This document shows, piece by piece, positions 7,882-14,212 of a stretch of 59,878 nucleotides of DNA. Origin of the DNA: a virus. The translations under genes and the position numbers were made by a program. Within the stretch, counting starts at the first letter, position 1. Each line of letters opens with the position of its first letter. The notes below the pieces were generated by a model that saw nothing but the letters and a program-made list of their open reading frames with translations, searched no databases and was not told the DNA's origin. The stretch spans positions 1-59,878 of IMG/VR virus record IMGVR_UViG_3300010938_000042. One strand, given 5' to 3'.

Positions 7882-8097
7882 CTATATACGTTTTATCACA
7901 TCACACCATTTACTGAAACATTCAGGGTCAACTACTTTCTTTGAACCTTTAGGCTTACTGCTTATAACAGCAGGTTGGCGTAATGCTTTGTTCAGTTTTT
8001 CATGGATAGGTGAGTTAGGGTGTATCTCTATTCCATCAGTCAGCAGTCTATCAATCTCTACTGTTATTTCCATTATTTTCTTTTCTCGTTTTGTCAT
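7882..8097 (-). CDS. Small protein whose coding region spans half of attC-like site G
   Basis: A 71-residue basic protein (MTKREKKIMEITVEIDRLLTDGIEIHPNSPIHEKLNKALRQPAVISSKPKGSKK...). The codons for KALRQPAVIS are the left arm of attC-like site G. The coding region therefore begins in the loop of the palindrome and leaves through one arm. No family recognised. It could be a genuine phage gene into which a cassette was recombined, the attC arm having been pre-existing. Confidence 0.45.
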   Translation of the reverse strand: MTKREKKIMEITVEIDRLLTDGIEIHPNSPIHEKLNKALRQPAVISSKPKGSKKVVDPECFSKWCDVIKRI

Positions 8098-8153
8098 TCT
8101 AATCAATTTTTGTTGTTAATAAATCGCACTACGCCAACCTGCGAACCGTTATC
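7963..8153. other. attC-like site G
   Basis: The longest palindrome (about 190 bp). Plus-strand boxes are TTATAAC (7962-7968) and GTTATC (8148-8153). Inner arms GCAGGTTGGCGTAATGC and GCACTACGCCAACCTGC pair at 16 of 17 positions. It marks the boundary between the array proper and the block of small phage-type genes. The left arm lies within a coding sequence. Confidence 0.65.
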
Positions 8154-8406
8154 TTCCATTCTTTTTGGCGGACAAATCCACTTGTTGCCAATAATATCGT
8201 GAGTTCTCGGTTTCAAAAATTGAATCATTAATTATCTTTGTTACCCTACTTGTGCGATAATTGTCTATTACGAATGGTTTTCCTACTGTTGGTTTGTCTG
8301 GGAATACCCATCCATCTTCTATTATTCCTACTTTACATTCTCCTGCTTTCATTGAACTCGGACTGCTTTCAGTCCCTTCAATTTTTGTTAGTTTAATCTG
8401 TTTCAT
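8149..8406 (-). CDS. Hypothetical cassette protein
   Basis: An 85-residue protein with a beta-rich look (VGIIEDGWVFPDKPTVGKPFVIDNYRTSRVTKIINDSIFETENSRYYWQQ), reminiscent of a small barrel, but unassigned. The TAA stop lies in the GATAAC box of site G. The cassette ends are strongly matched: the stretch at 8149-8172 and that at 8423-8446 share TTATCTTC and TTCTTTTTGGCGGA in inverted orientation. Confidence 0.65.
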   Translation of the reverse strand: MKQIKLTKIEGTESSPSSMKAGECKVGIIEDGWVFPDKPTVGKPFVIDNYRTSRVTKIINDSIFETENSRYYWQQVDLSAKKNGR

Positions 8407-8440
8407 TTTGTTTTGTTTAAATCCGCCAAAAAGAACGAGA

Positions 8441-8572
8441 AGATAACAAGCAATTTGCGTTATTGCCTCTTTTTGCTTCGGGCTTCGGTTTATATTTATT
8501 TATTTTTCTCATTCGGTTTTCCTAATTGTGTTTTCTGCATAGGCAACAAACGCAAATCGCCAATCCGTTAAA
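8441..8572. other. attC-like site H
   Basis: Plus-strand boxes AGATAAC (8441-8447) and GTTAAA (8567-8572). The arms AATTTGCGTTATTGCC and GGCAACAAACGCAAAT pair with one bulged base. Right spacer AATCC. Loop about 75 bp and AT-rich. Separates the cassettes encoding 8149-8406 and 8584-8838. Confidence 0.65.
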
Positions 8573-8583
8573 TGAAATAAAAT

Positions 8584-8838
8584 TTACTTGCATTCTCGTT
8601 CCAAATAATCACGCAATTTTTTTTCGTCCTCTGGCTTAAACAGAAACTCGTCCCAATCTCCAAAGTTGCTTGTATATCCAAATGCGTATTTCAATCCCTT
8701 CCATAGTCGCTTAAAAAAGTTTCTGTGAGTTATTAGGTGCATTGTTACATACAAACTTTTTTCTTCTTCATCCCACCAAAAAATTGCTTGATGGCAGTAT
8801 GAATGGCACTCGCATATAAATATCTTTTGTTCTATCAT
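8584..8838 (-). CDS. Conserved phage-type hypothetical protein in a cassette
   Basis: An 84-residue protein. The pattern ECHSYCHQAIFWWDEEEKSLYVTMHLI...FFKRLWKGLKYAFGYTSNFGDWDEFLFKPEDEKKL matches a small family common in phages of many hosts (Cys/His pair at the N-terminus, then FGY and a D-x-F-x-F-x-P-E-D end). Function unknown. The start at 8838 is preferred. An upstream ATG (8865) straddles the crossover position of site I (ATG followed by TTAAATG). Cassette ends match over about 20 bp (TTAAATGAAATAAAATTTAC at 8568-8587, its near complement at 8843-8862). Confidence 0.7.
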   Translation of the reverse strand: MIEQKIFICECHSYCHQAIFWWDEEEKSLYVTMHLITHRNFFKRLWKGLKYAFGYTSNFGDWDEFLFKPEDEKKLRDYLERECK

Positions 8839-8856
8839 AGTCGTAAATTTTACTTC

Positions 8857-8962
8857 ATTTAACATATTGTTTAACGCAAATTTTACAGGCAATTAAGTTT
8901 ATCGGTAATCGGAAAGTTCGTGCTGATGCCTGTAAAATCAGCGTAAACAATCCACCGTTAGC
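8857..8962. other. attC-like site I
   Basis: Plus-strand boxes CATTTAAC (8856-8863) and GTTAGC (8957-8962). Inner arms TTGTTTAACGC...TTTTACAGGCA and TGCCTGTAAAA...GCGTAAACAA pair over about 24 positions with one extra base on the left arm. The left spacer is ATA and the right spacer is TCCACC. An extrahelical base on one arm is also a feature of integron attC sites. Confidence 0.7.
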
Positions 8963-8968
8963 ACCAAT

Positions 8969-9115
8969 TCAAATTTGCTTCTTTTGGCGAACAGCCGTGC
9001 GCTCCAATATTCCCTCTACATAATTTTTAAAGTTCGTTCCTTTCTTTATCGCTTGGATTGAAAGTAATTCAATCGCTTTTACTGTAAGGTGTATGTTCTT
9101 TATTTTCTTTTTCAT
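8969..9115 (-). CDS. Small ribbon-helix-helix-like protein (48 aa)
   Basis: The sequence begins MKKKIKNIHLTVKAIELL and ends AVRQKKQI. A short strand (IHLTV) is followed by two helices (AIELLSIQAIKKG and NFKNYVEGILE), the ribbon-helix-helix layout. It begins one base after the stop of the 9117-9323 gene, so they form a two-gene unit. Its stop codon lies in the terminal inverted repeat of the cassette. A dyad overlaps the promoter upstream (9356-9380), so autoregulation by this protein is plausible. It might be the antitoxin of a toxin-antitoxin pair, but the partner is not a recognisable toxin. Confidence 0.6.
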   Translation of the reverse strand: MKKKIKNIHLTVKAIELLSIQAIKKGTNFKNYVEGILERTAVRQKKQI

Positions 9116-9116
9116 T

Positions 9117-9323
9117 TTAATCTTGTAATTGTGTTACTGATGTAAATTCTTTTTTCAAAATATTGATTGCCTTTTTTACAGATGTAATATTTGCACACGC
9201 CCATTGTCCATTGTGCCAGATGGAAAATTTTCTTTGATTAGCATTTTCAAAATCAATCTGATAATAACCATCCTTCCAATCTTTCTTTGCGCCCTCGCAA
9301 TTATATGTTCCTAATTTTTTCAT
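9117..9323 (-). CDS. Hypothetical protein, first gene of a two-gene cassette
   Basis: A 68-residue protein (MKKLGTYNCEGAKKDWKDGYYQIDFENANQRKFSIWHNGQWACANITSVKKAINILKKEF). Three or four beta strands, then a helix. Unassigned. It is transcribed with the ribbon-helix-helix-like gene immediately downstream, from a promoter carrying a dyad. The cassette (8958-9518) has the longest matched ends of the array: AATTCAAATTTGC and TTTTGGCG occur on both sides in inverted orientation. Confidence 0.6.
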   Translation of the reverse strand: MKKLGTYNCEGAKKDWKDGYYQIDFENANQRKFSIWHNGQWACANITSVKKAINILKKEFTSVTQLQD

Positions 9324-9355
9324 GATTTGTTTTTTTAGCTTGTGTTGTTTTATAC

Positions 9356-9380
9356 ATCAAATATACTTATTATACTTGAT
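9356..9380 (-). promoter_or_regulatory. Promoter -7 box within a 25-bp dyad (operator)
   Basis: ATCAAATATA and TATACTTGAT form an inverted repeat with one mismatch around a 5-bp centre. The minus-strand -7 element TATATTTG (9358-9365) lies inside it. A repressor bound here would block transcription of the 9323-8969 gene pair. The small RHH-like protein of the pair is the obvious candidate. Confidence 0.55.
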
Positions 9381-9383
9381 ATA

Positions 9384-9624
9384 CACGCAATATGTTTCAA
9401 CTATTTTTCAGTATTTTTGCTTAATCTATGCAACTGCTTGATAATCAAAGCAATAAATTTATGCAAACAGCCCGCCAAAAAAAGCAAATTTGAATTCAAG
9501 CCCTAAAGGGGGTGCTAACATTTGCGCTATGCTCTACAAACTCATAGAGCGCATCATCTACCCATTTTAAAACTTCTATAGTGCGCTCATCTGACTTCTC
9601 CAACGGCTAAAGCACGTTGGTAGT
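9384..9624. other. Array edge: interrupted cassette end and degenerate attC-like site J
   Basis: No gene seen. The right terminal repeat of the last cassette (9472-9518) is broken by about 14 bp containing CCCTAAAGGG, a hairpin of the TnpB-element type (9497-9510). From GCTAAC (9514-9519) onward there are short inverted repeats (GCGCTATG and CATAGAGCGC, later TAGTGCGC). A hairpin CCAACG/CGTTGG follows at about 9600-9620. This may be a decayed attC-like site; beyond it the conserved lysis genes begin. Confidence 0.45.
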
Positions 9625-9876
9625 TCACGGAACAATAGACGAAATGAAATCGAGTAAATCTTTAACCGGCAATATGCCTTTGGCCGCTAAATAGACAAGC
9701 CCACCAACGCAGATAACCTCAACGGCTATAACATTCCAATTAATTTTCTTTGGTTCTCCAGTAGCTACGTCCTTACCGGTAGCTGATTCTACCCCCGAAA
9801 TAACCGCGTTACCCAAAGGGAAGGACTTAGCCACGCCCTTCAAAAATGTTCCTGCGAATTTTAATACTTTCTTCAT
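9625..9876 (-). CDS. Small membrane protein, holin-like
   Basis: An 83-residue protein. The first half is amphipathic with basic residues (MKKVLKFAGTFLKGVAKSFPLGNAVISG). A clear membrane span follows (VIAVEVICVGGLVYLAAKGIL, about 50-70). Located directly after the M15 peptidase gene in the lysis cluster, so it may be a holin or an accessory membrane lysis protein. Two holin-like candidates flank the endolysin; which one sets lysis timing cannot be told from sequence. Confidence 0.6.
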   Translation of the reverse strand: MKKVLKFAGTFLKGVAKSFPLGNAVISGVESATGKDVATGEPKKINWNVIAVEVICVGGLVYLAAKGILPVKDLLDFISSIVP

Positions 9877-9929
9877 GTTATTTTTTTTAATGTTAATAAA
9901 TAGTTGCTCTCTTTTATCTATTGCTATCT

Positions 9930-10418
9930 TTATGTGAAGGGGATATATTTGGTTTTGCCGTTTTCTTTAATTGCTCGAAGCACCTGTTTGCGGTTGCCAT
10001 ATTTATTGTAACTGACATGAACCCAAGCCGGTTGTGATGAATCGTTTGGTTCGGTAAATTCAAATATCAATTGGTCAAAAGCCGCTTTCTCTTTAATAGC
10101 CATAAACAAATCCTTGTTGTTAAAATCTGAATAGTGACATTCAATGTCCATAGCTTGGCCTAAACAATGCTGGCTCGTAGGGCTTCCATTGATTCTCTTA
10201 TTTAACTCCGGAGACCTATAAAATGAATTGATGTGTATTGGGCTGTCCTTTCCGCGCTTCATGCTGACGTATTTCCGTAAAGGTTCAAATACCTTCTCGG
10301 CTATCAGTTTCATGTTTTCAAGATGTTCTTCCGTTGGAACATTGTCTATACAAAGTCGGATGGCTTCGGATGACCTCGTTGCCTCTGCGTAGCTTATATG
10401 CTCACTTATTCGATTCAT
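9930..10418 (-). CDS. Peptidase M15 family endolysin (D-Ala-D-Ala carboxypeptidase-like)
   Basis: A 162-residue protein with the M15A zinc-peptidase signature: SQHCLGQAMDIE (about residues 80-91, the H and D zinc ligands of the SxHxxGxAxD motif) and AWVHVSY near 131, providing the third ligand His. It is preceded by the typical INSFYRSPELN segment. It should cleave peptidoglycan peptide cross-links. No signal peptide, so export would depend on the adjacent holins. The start overlaps the upstream holin-like gene by 17 nt. Confidence 0.88.
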   Translation of the reverse strand: MNRISEHISYAEATRSSEAIRLCIDNVPTEEHLENMKLIAEKVFEPLRKYVSMKRGKDSPIHINSFYRSPELNKRINGSPTSQHCLGQAMDIECHYSDFNNKDLFMAIKEKAAFDQLIFEFTEPNDSSQPAWVHVSYNKYGNRKQVLRAIKENGKTKYIPFT

Positions 10419-10653
10419 TCTTCTTGCCAGATTTTCTTACTCCAACATAGGTTAATATTCCAAGACCGGCTCCAATAGACCAAAAGAATATTTGAATGAG
10501 CTGCATATAAATATTTGGTATTTCTACATTCAAAAAATAATGTGGTAACAAACTTCCGTTAATTGTTAGTCCAAAGGCCATTAAAATTCCTGCAATAGGA
10601 TGTTTCATAAAAAATGAAAAAAAGAAGTTTGATGTATCACTATCTGGTATCAT
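10402..10653 (-). CDS. Holin-like two-span membrane protein
   Basis: An 83-residue protein with two hydrophobic spans (HPIAGILMAFGLTINGSLLP, about 18-37, and IQIFFWSIGAGLGILTYVGV, about 52-71) and a basic C-terminus (RKSGKKNESNK). Layout and position immediately upstream of the endolysin fit a class II holin. Transcription likely starts at the promoter at 10666-10673, just after a strong terminator, making the lysis genes a separate unit. Confidence 0.68.
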   Translation of the reverse strand: MIPDSDTSNFFFSFFMKHPIAGILMAFGLTINGSLLPHYFLNVEIPNIYMQLIQIFFWSIGAGLGILTYVGVRKSGKKNESNK

Positions 10654-10665
10654 ATTTTTTTATAG

Positions 10666-10673
10666 CAAATATA
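10666..10673 (-). promoter_or_regulatory. Promoter -7 box of the lysis operon
   Basis: Minus-strand TATATTTG, the Bacteroidota -7 consensus TAnnTTTG, 13 bases before the ATG at 10653. TTTTTG about 22 bases upstream could serve as the -33 element. It follows directly on the terminator of the preceding gene. Confidence 0.6.
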
Positions 10674-10681
10674 TAAAAAAA

Positions 10682-10716
10682 ATAAATCCCTCTGGCAAAA
10701 ACCAAAAGGGATTTAT
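10682..10716 (-). terminator. Intrinsic terminator
   Basis: On the minus strand ATAAATCCC and GGGATTTAT form a stem with further pairing (TTTTGG/CCAGAG region), followed by a run of eight T. It separates the small gene at 10734-10889 from the lysis operon. Confidence 0.75.
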
Positions 10717-10733
10717 CAACCTAAAAATAAAAA

Positions 10734-10889
10734 TTACCGAGGCATTATCGTAATGGGACCTTGTACAAGATCGCAACTATACTTTGCACACAGGGCTTTC
10801 AGTTCTTCCATGAACTTTTTTGCATTTTCTTCTTTCTGTCTTTCAAGAATATCTTTTGCCTTTTTTATTTCTTCCTGATTTAATTCCAT
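10734..10889 (-). CDS. 51-aa helical protein
   Basis: MELNQEEIKKAKDILERQKEENAKKFMEELKALCAKYSC... is a charged helix of about 38 residues, then a short tail ending IMPR. Unrecognised; the N-terminal part could form a coiled coil. It has its own -7 box (TATCTTTG, minus strand, 10908-10915) and is closed by a terminator, so it is a monocistronic unit. Confidence 0.6.
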   Translation of the reverse strand: MELNQEEIKKAKDILERQKEENAKKFMEELKALCAKYSCDLVQGPITIMPR

Positions 10890-10940
10890 ATGAATTGTTT
10901 TTTAAAACAAAGATAATATATTTTTCAATAAACCAATCCA

Positions 10941-11399
10941 TCATTTTTTTTTGAACACCAGCATTGCTGCATCCCTCGAATGAAATGAACTTGGCTGATC
11001 CCACCTTGTCAGTTTTTTGAAATATTCAGCACTTACCTTTGTTTTGTTGTTTTTTGGCGCAACCAATTCATACGGACATAAAATATCAGTTAAGAAATCT
11101 TCCCATATAGATGCGTCTCTCTTTACGGAACCAACCCCCTGAAGCACTTCCCTTCCGGAATATTGAGGGATCCATTTTCTCATACGCGCATCTTCCACCC
11201 TAACCATTATATCATATCCATCGTGTAAAAACTTAACCCGATCCATTGCACGATGAATTTTTGTTGTTTCAATAGAAATGAATCTATCTTCTTGCGGCGA
11301 CCAGATCGCTATGCCCGTATTAACTCCCGTGTCTATCCCTATCCAAAAATCTATTCTTTTTGCGGCTGTACGAACTATCTTGGAATTATTTGATTCCAT
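10941..11399 (-). CDS. RuvC-like Holliday junction resolvase
   Basis: A 152-residue RNase H-fold protein. FWIGIDTGVNTGIAIW (about 18-33) carries the first Asp. MVRVEDARM (about 65-73) gives the second acidic residue. SFHSRDAAMLV near the C-terminus gives the last Asp pair of the RuvC D-E-D-D set. It should cut branched DNA before packaging. The neighbour upstream is a NinB-like recombination protein, so the two make a small late recombination module next to lysis genes. Confidence 0.75.
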   Translation of the reverse strand: MESNNSKIVRTAAKRIDFWIGIDTGVNTGIAIWSPQEDRFISIETTKIHRAMDRVKFLHDGYDIMVRVEDARMRKWIPQYSGREVLQGVGSVKRDASIWEDFLTDILCPYELVAPKNNKTKVSAEYFKKLTRWDQPSSFHSRDAAMLVFKKK

Positions 11400-11414
11400 C
11401 TTCTATCAATTTGA

Positions 11415-11816
11415 TTAGTCGAATAGTTGCTCTCCTGGATTTGGAAGTATTACGCTTAATGTCTGAGCTGCCCATTGTAATAGTTTTTCAATAAGTTCTG
11501 AAAATTCTTCTTTTGTTAGTTTTGCTGTACTGCCAATGTATGAATAAACCTCGTCCGTTTTTTCATTAACAAGTTCTTTTTTTAAAAACATAAACTTGCA
11601 TATTTCGTGAATTTCTTCCTTTGTGAATTCAGTGTGTTCTGACAAAATAGACATATACTTCCACCATAAATTGTTTTGACGATCTGTACGACGTGTCCTA
11701 TCGGAAATGGTAACGATAAGGTTTTTACCTTCTGGATATGATAAAATTGCTGATTCAAGTTTATGCACATTTGAATATCCAGATTCACTTCTCTGCAAGA
11801 AAATTGTTTTTATCAT
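11415..11816 (-). CDS. NinB/Orf-like recombination mediator
   Basis: A 133-residue protein resembling the lambda NinB (Orf) family: SDRTRRTDRQNNLWWKYMSIL in the first half, FTKEEIHEICKFMFL in the middle and FSELIEKLLQWAAQTLSVILPNPGE at the end. In lambda it binds ssDNA and SSB and helps load recombinase. Sits 15 bp upstream of the RuvC-like gene. Family call by pattern, moderately sure. Confidence 0.72.
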   Translation of the reverse strand: MIKTIFLQRSESGYSNVHKLESAILSYPEGKNLIVTISDRTRRTDRQNNLWWKYMSILSEHTEFTKEEIHEICKFMFLKKELVNEKTDEVYSYIGSTAKLTKEEFSELIEKLLQWAAQTLSVILPNPGEQLFD

Positions 11817-11848
11817 AATATATTGTCAACAAAATACTCTGAAACATT

Positions 11849-12709
11849 TTATTTCAATGCAATGAAATCCGTCGTCTTTAATCTCTTGCGTAACTCATCT
11901 GCAAGCGATCCGGGAATGGTGTGACCGCTTAATATCTCATCAAGTACGGCATCAGCTATTGCTGATGCACTCATATTTCCTATAATGTTTCCTGCTGTAC
12001 CCGCACCATAAGAACCTGGTAATGATGTTAACCAGGGGTCTCCGGCCGTACCGGCCGCATTTAACGCATAACCCATTGATCCCGGAGAATTATAATTTGC
12101 CGTTAAAGCATTCCAAACCCCATCTACTAATTGTTGTACGTCGGCTTCTGATTGATTAACATATATTGCAGCCGACATAGATAATGTCCCTCTCAAGTTT
12201 GCAGTAGCTGTTGATGTTCCCGAAAGGATAGAGTTTATGTAAGCAATCAAATTCAACCCTGCTGTTAAATTGCCTGTTCCATAAAAACTTGAAGCAAGCG
12301 CAACAACTCCTACAAGATTTGCAACCGTTATAGTTCCGTTACCAGATAACGAAGACGCAAGTTGAACTATAAGTGATAAATTTGAATTTGTAATTATGCC
12401 CATCCCGGAAAGAGCAGCATCACATCCTTTACCCATTGACAAATTTGTGACAACTTCACTTTCCCCTTTTATGGTTGTTGTTGAACTTAAAGATGCTCCT
12501 TTATTACCTAAAATTATAGAATAGGGCGGATTTGTACCTGTCGGAAAAGAATCCCTTTTTATTGAGTTATATGTTCCTTCATCTTCATATTGAAATTTGA
12601 CATAGTAACCCCTCATTGTATGAGGGGATATGTAAAAAAAAGGATTTGTTACGCCACTATGATTATGGCCACAAATTTGGTTTACATAGGAATAATTTCT
12701 AATCAACAT
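11849..12709 (-). CDS. Tail fibre / baseplate-type structural protein
   Basis: A 286-residue protein with a central run of Ser/Ala/Gly/Thr-rich repeats (SLSGNGTITVANLVG, SFYGTGNLTAGLNL, SILSGTSTATANLRG), each of about 25 residues. The C-terminus (VWNALTANYNSPGSMGYALNAAGTAGDPWLT...IADAVLDEILSGHTIPGSLADELRKRL) has a form common at the end of phage structural proteins. The start overlaps the stop of the small gene upstream (TAATG). Confidence 0.6.
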   Translation of the reverse strand: MLIRNYSYVNQICGHNHSGVTNPFFYISPHTMRGYYVKFQYEDEGTYNSIKRDSFPTGTNPPYSIILGNKGASLSSTTTIKGESEVVTNLSMGKGCDAALSGMGIITNSNLSLIVQLASSLSGNGTITVANLVGVVALASSFYGTGNLTAGLNLIAYINSILSGTSTATANLRGTLSMSAAIYVNQSEADVQQLVDGVWNALTANYNSPGSMGYALNAAGTAGDPWLTSLPGSYGAGTAGNIIGNMSASAIADAVLDEILSGHTIPGSLADELRKRLKTTDFIALK

Positions 12710-12946
12710 TATTGCAATCGTATCGCTTCGGCTATTTCTTGGCTCCCGGCAAGTTCTGCTATCTTAGCGTCCATTTCTTTCTGAATAGCTATAAATTCTG
12801 CCATTATCCTAAAGGCATCCCAATTTTCTTCTATGGCTTTTTTAGCCATTTCTATATATTCCCTTTTCATCTGCTTGTCGGCAAGGAAATCCCTATCCCT
12901 TTAGGGCTTCTTCTTTTTTTAAATGGTTAATAATATTTTGTTGCAT
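12709..12946 (-). pseudogene. Small virion-region gene interrupted by a hairpin insertion
   Basis: Translation can start at 12946 (MQQNIINHLKKEEALKG, stop at 12893) or at 12870 (MKREYIEMAKKAIEENWDAFRIMAEFIAIQ..., 53 residues, stop at 12709). Between the two starts lies a CCCTTTAGGG hairpin with the flank GTCGGCAAGGAAATCCC. The first frame ends inside the hairpin and the second continues in another phase. The simplest reading is one gene of about 75 codons broken by a hairpin mini-element. The second part, with its own ATG and TAATG coupling to the next gene, may still be translated. Confidence 0.5.
12879..12909. repeat. CTAAAG-loop hairpin (TnpB-element end type)
   Basis: Plus strand reads CGGCAAGGAAATCCC, then CCCTTTAGGG (12897-12906). 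The flank and loop match the motifs at 46470-46515, 55563-55592 and 56578-56621. It breaks the reading frame of a small gene. Confidence 0.55.
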
Positions 12947-12951
12947 AATGT

Positions 12952-12998
12952 TTTTAATCGAAAGAATTCCTCGCAGCTCTGCTGCGGGGTCATTCATT
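12952..12998. mobile_element. Solo end remnant of the IS200-like element
   Basis: TTTTAATCGAAAGAATTC, the hairpin CCTCGCAGC-TCT-GCTGCGGGG (12969-12989), then TCATTCATT. The left flank plus hairpin equals the left end of the complete element at 59252-59289. The hairpin plus tail equals its right end (59790-59819). So this 47-bp unit is a left end joined to a right end with the transposase lost: an internal deletion, or a minimal non-autonomous copy. Confidence 0.8.
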
Positions 12999-13021
12999 CT
13001 CTCCAATATTTACTGTTTTAT

Positions 13022-14194
13022 TTAACCCCATATAAAGTTTAATTGTCCTGAAATAGCCGAAGATGCAGGTGTTGCTACACCTGAACCCCATGCGAAATAT
13101 ATTGCCGCCCCATCATATATCCGGGGCATAGATGGATATTCAAACATGAAATTTCTCTCCGATGCTAATCCCAATGTTGAAATTGGAAAGCGTCCGAGTT
13201 CTTTTATTAATGCAACCGAATATTCACCACTCACATAAGAGGATGCGTTTTGTATTGTGTTTATTTCAGCAATACCCGCATCGCCGCTTTGCAACGGTAC
13301 CATGTAATTATACTTACCCGTTCCAGTTGCGCCTGTGTACAGAATATGACTATTAGATGCAGCAGATTTTCCTATTGGTAAAACTGTTGGAGTAGCTCTT
13401 GATGTGACTTGCTGTGAATTTGTGTACCCAAGCGATAAGTTTGGTGTGGCCGCCCCAAGCGCTGTTGCATTTGAATTGAAAAATATTGCCTGGACTCCGG
13501 CTCCATTAGTATATCTGGGTAAAAGCCAATTCAAAGTATGTGTTCCCGATCCGGCATCCGTAATGTTGATAGGATTTGAATCAATAGCATTACTATAAGA
13601 AGCCGCCAATTTATATGTGCTATCTGATATTCTTATGTAATAATAATCTGTTGCTGTGGATAATCCAGCGGGTAGTGTTCCGCTTGTTGTACACCTGCAC
13701 CTTGTGCCGGTCAAAATATTGCTTGGAATACTTGTTGTCGTAGTGTGCGTTAAAGTATCTGTTCCCGCATCTGCTGTAAAATTTGCAGTCCTGCCAAGAG
13801 TGTTTGTAGTTGATTGGGCAGTTGTAGTCGTGACAGATGTTACACGATAAAACCCAATTACATCTAAAATAACTAATGTTCCTGGTGCCATTGTTGCCGC
13901 TGCCGTAACAGCATGACCGCTTAGTAAATATTTGTAGTATGTTGGCTGTACATTTCCACCATGTTGCAATGTTCCTGCATTTGATGTTGTATCTTCTACG
14001 GATTGAAATGCAAGATTGGTGCCTGTATTGAATAAAGCATCAGCGGGTGGATTACCTGCTCCCCTGAAAAGGGTATGCCATTCATTCGCAACCGCTGCTG
14101 CTGTTGGATTAAAGTTTTTACCGAAAGGTGCATTCCATGTTTGTCCAAAAGAAAGAGCTTGTATAATTTGATCGTTGCTTGAAAATCCAGCCAT
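13022..14194 (-). CDS. Virion surface/tail fibre protein, paralogue of the next gene
   Basis: A 390-residue protein related to the 299-residue product at 14213-15112. Both share a middle block (LPRYTNGAGVQAIFFN / LPRYSDGKGVQMMAV), a segment ending in SGDAGIAEINTI / SGDSGVRAVESV and a C-terminus ...QLNFIWG / ...DLKVIWS. This copy carries an extra Thr-rich domain (about residues 115-225: TARTVTSVTTTT..., LPAGLSTATDYYYIRISDSTYKLA), a fold often inserted in fibre proteins. It begins the row of fibre or decoration genes. Confidence 0.65.
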   Translation of the reverse strand: MAGFSSNDQIIQALSFGQTWNAPFGKNFNPTAAAVANEWHTLFRGAGNPPADALFNTGTNLAFQSVEDTTSNAGTLQHGGNVQPTYYKYLLSGHAVTAAATMAPGTLVILDVIGFYRVTSVTTTTAQSTTNTLGRTANFTADAGTDTLTHTTTTSIPSNILTGTRCRCTTSGTLPAGLSTATDYYYIRISDSTYKLAASYSNAIDSNPINITDAGSGTHTLNWLLPRYTNGAGVQAIFFNSNATALGAATPNLSLGYTNSQQVTSRATPTVLPIGKSAASNSHILYTGATGTGKYNYMVPLQSGDAGIAEINTIQNASSYVSGEYSVALIKELGRFPISTLGLASERNFMFEYPSMPRIYDGAAIYFAWGSGVATPASSAISGQLNFIWG

Positions 14195-14212
14195 ATGTTT
14201 TTATTTTTTTTG

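Noticed and set aside
1-9620. CRISPR array
   Set aside because: The repeats are long palindromes of variable length with genes between them, not short identical repeats with spacers; no cas genes.
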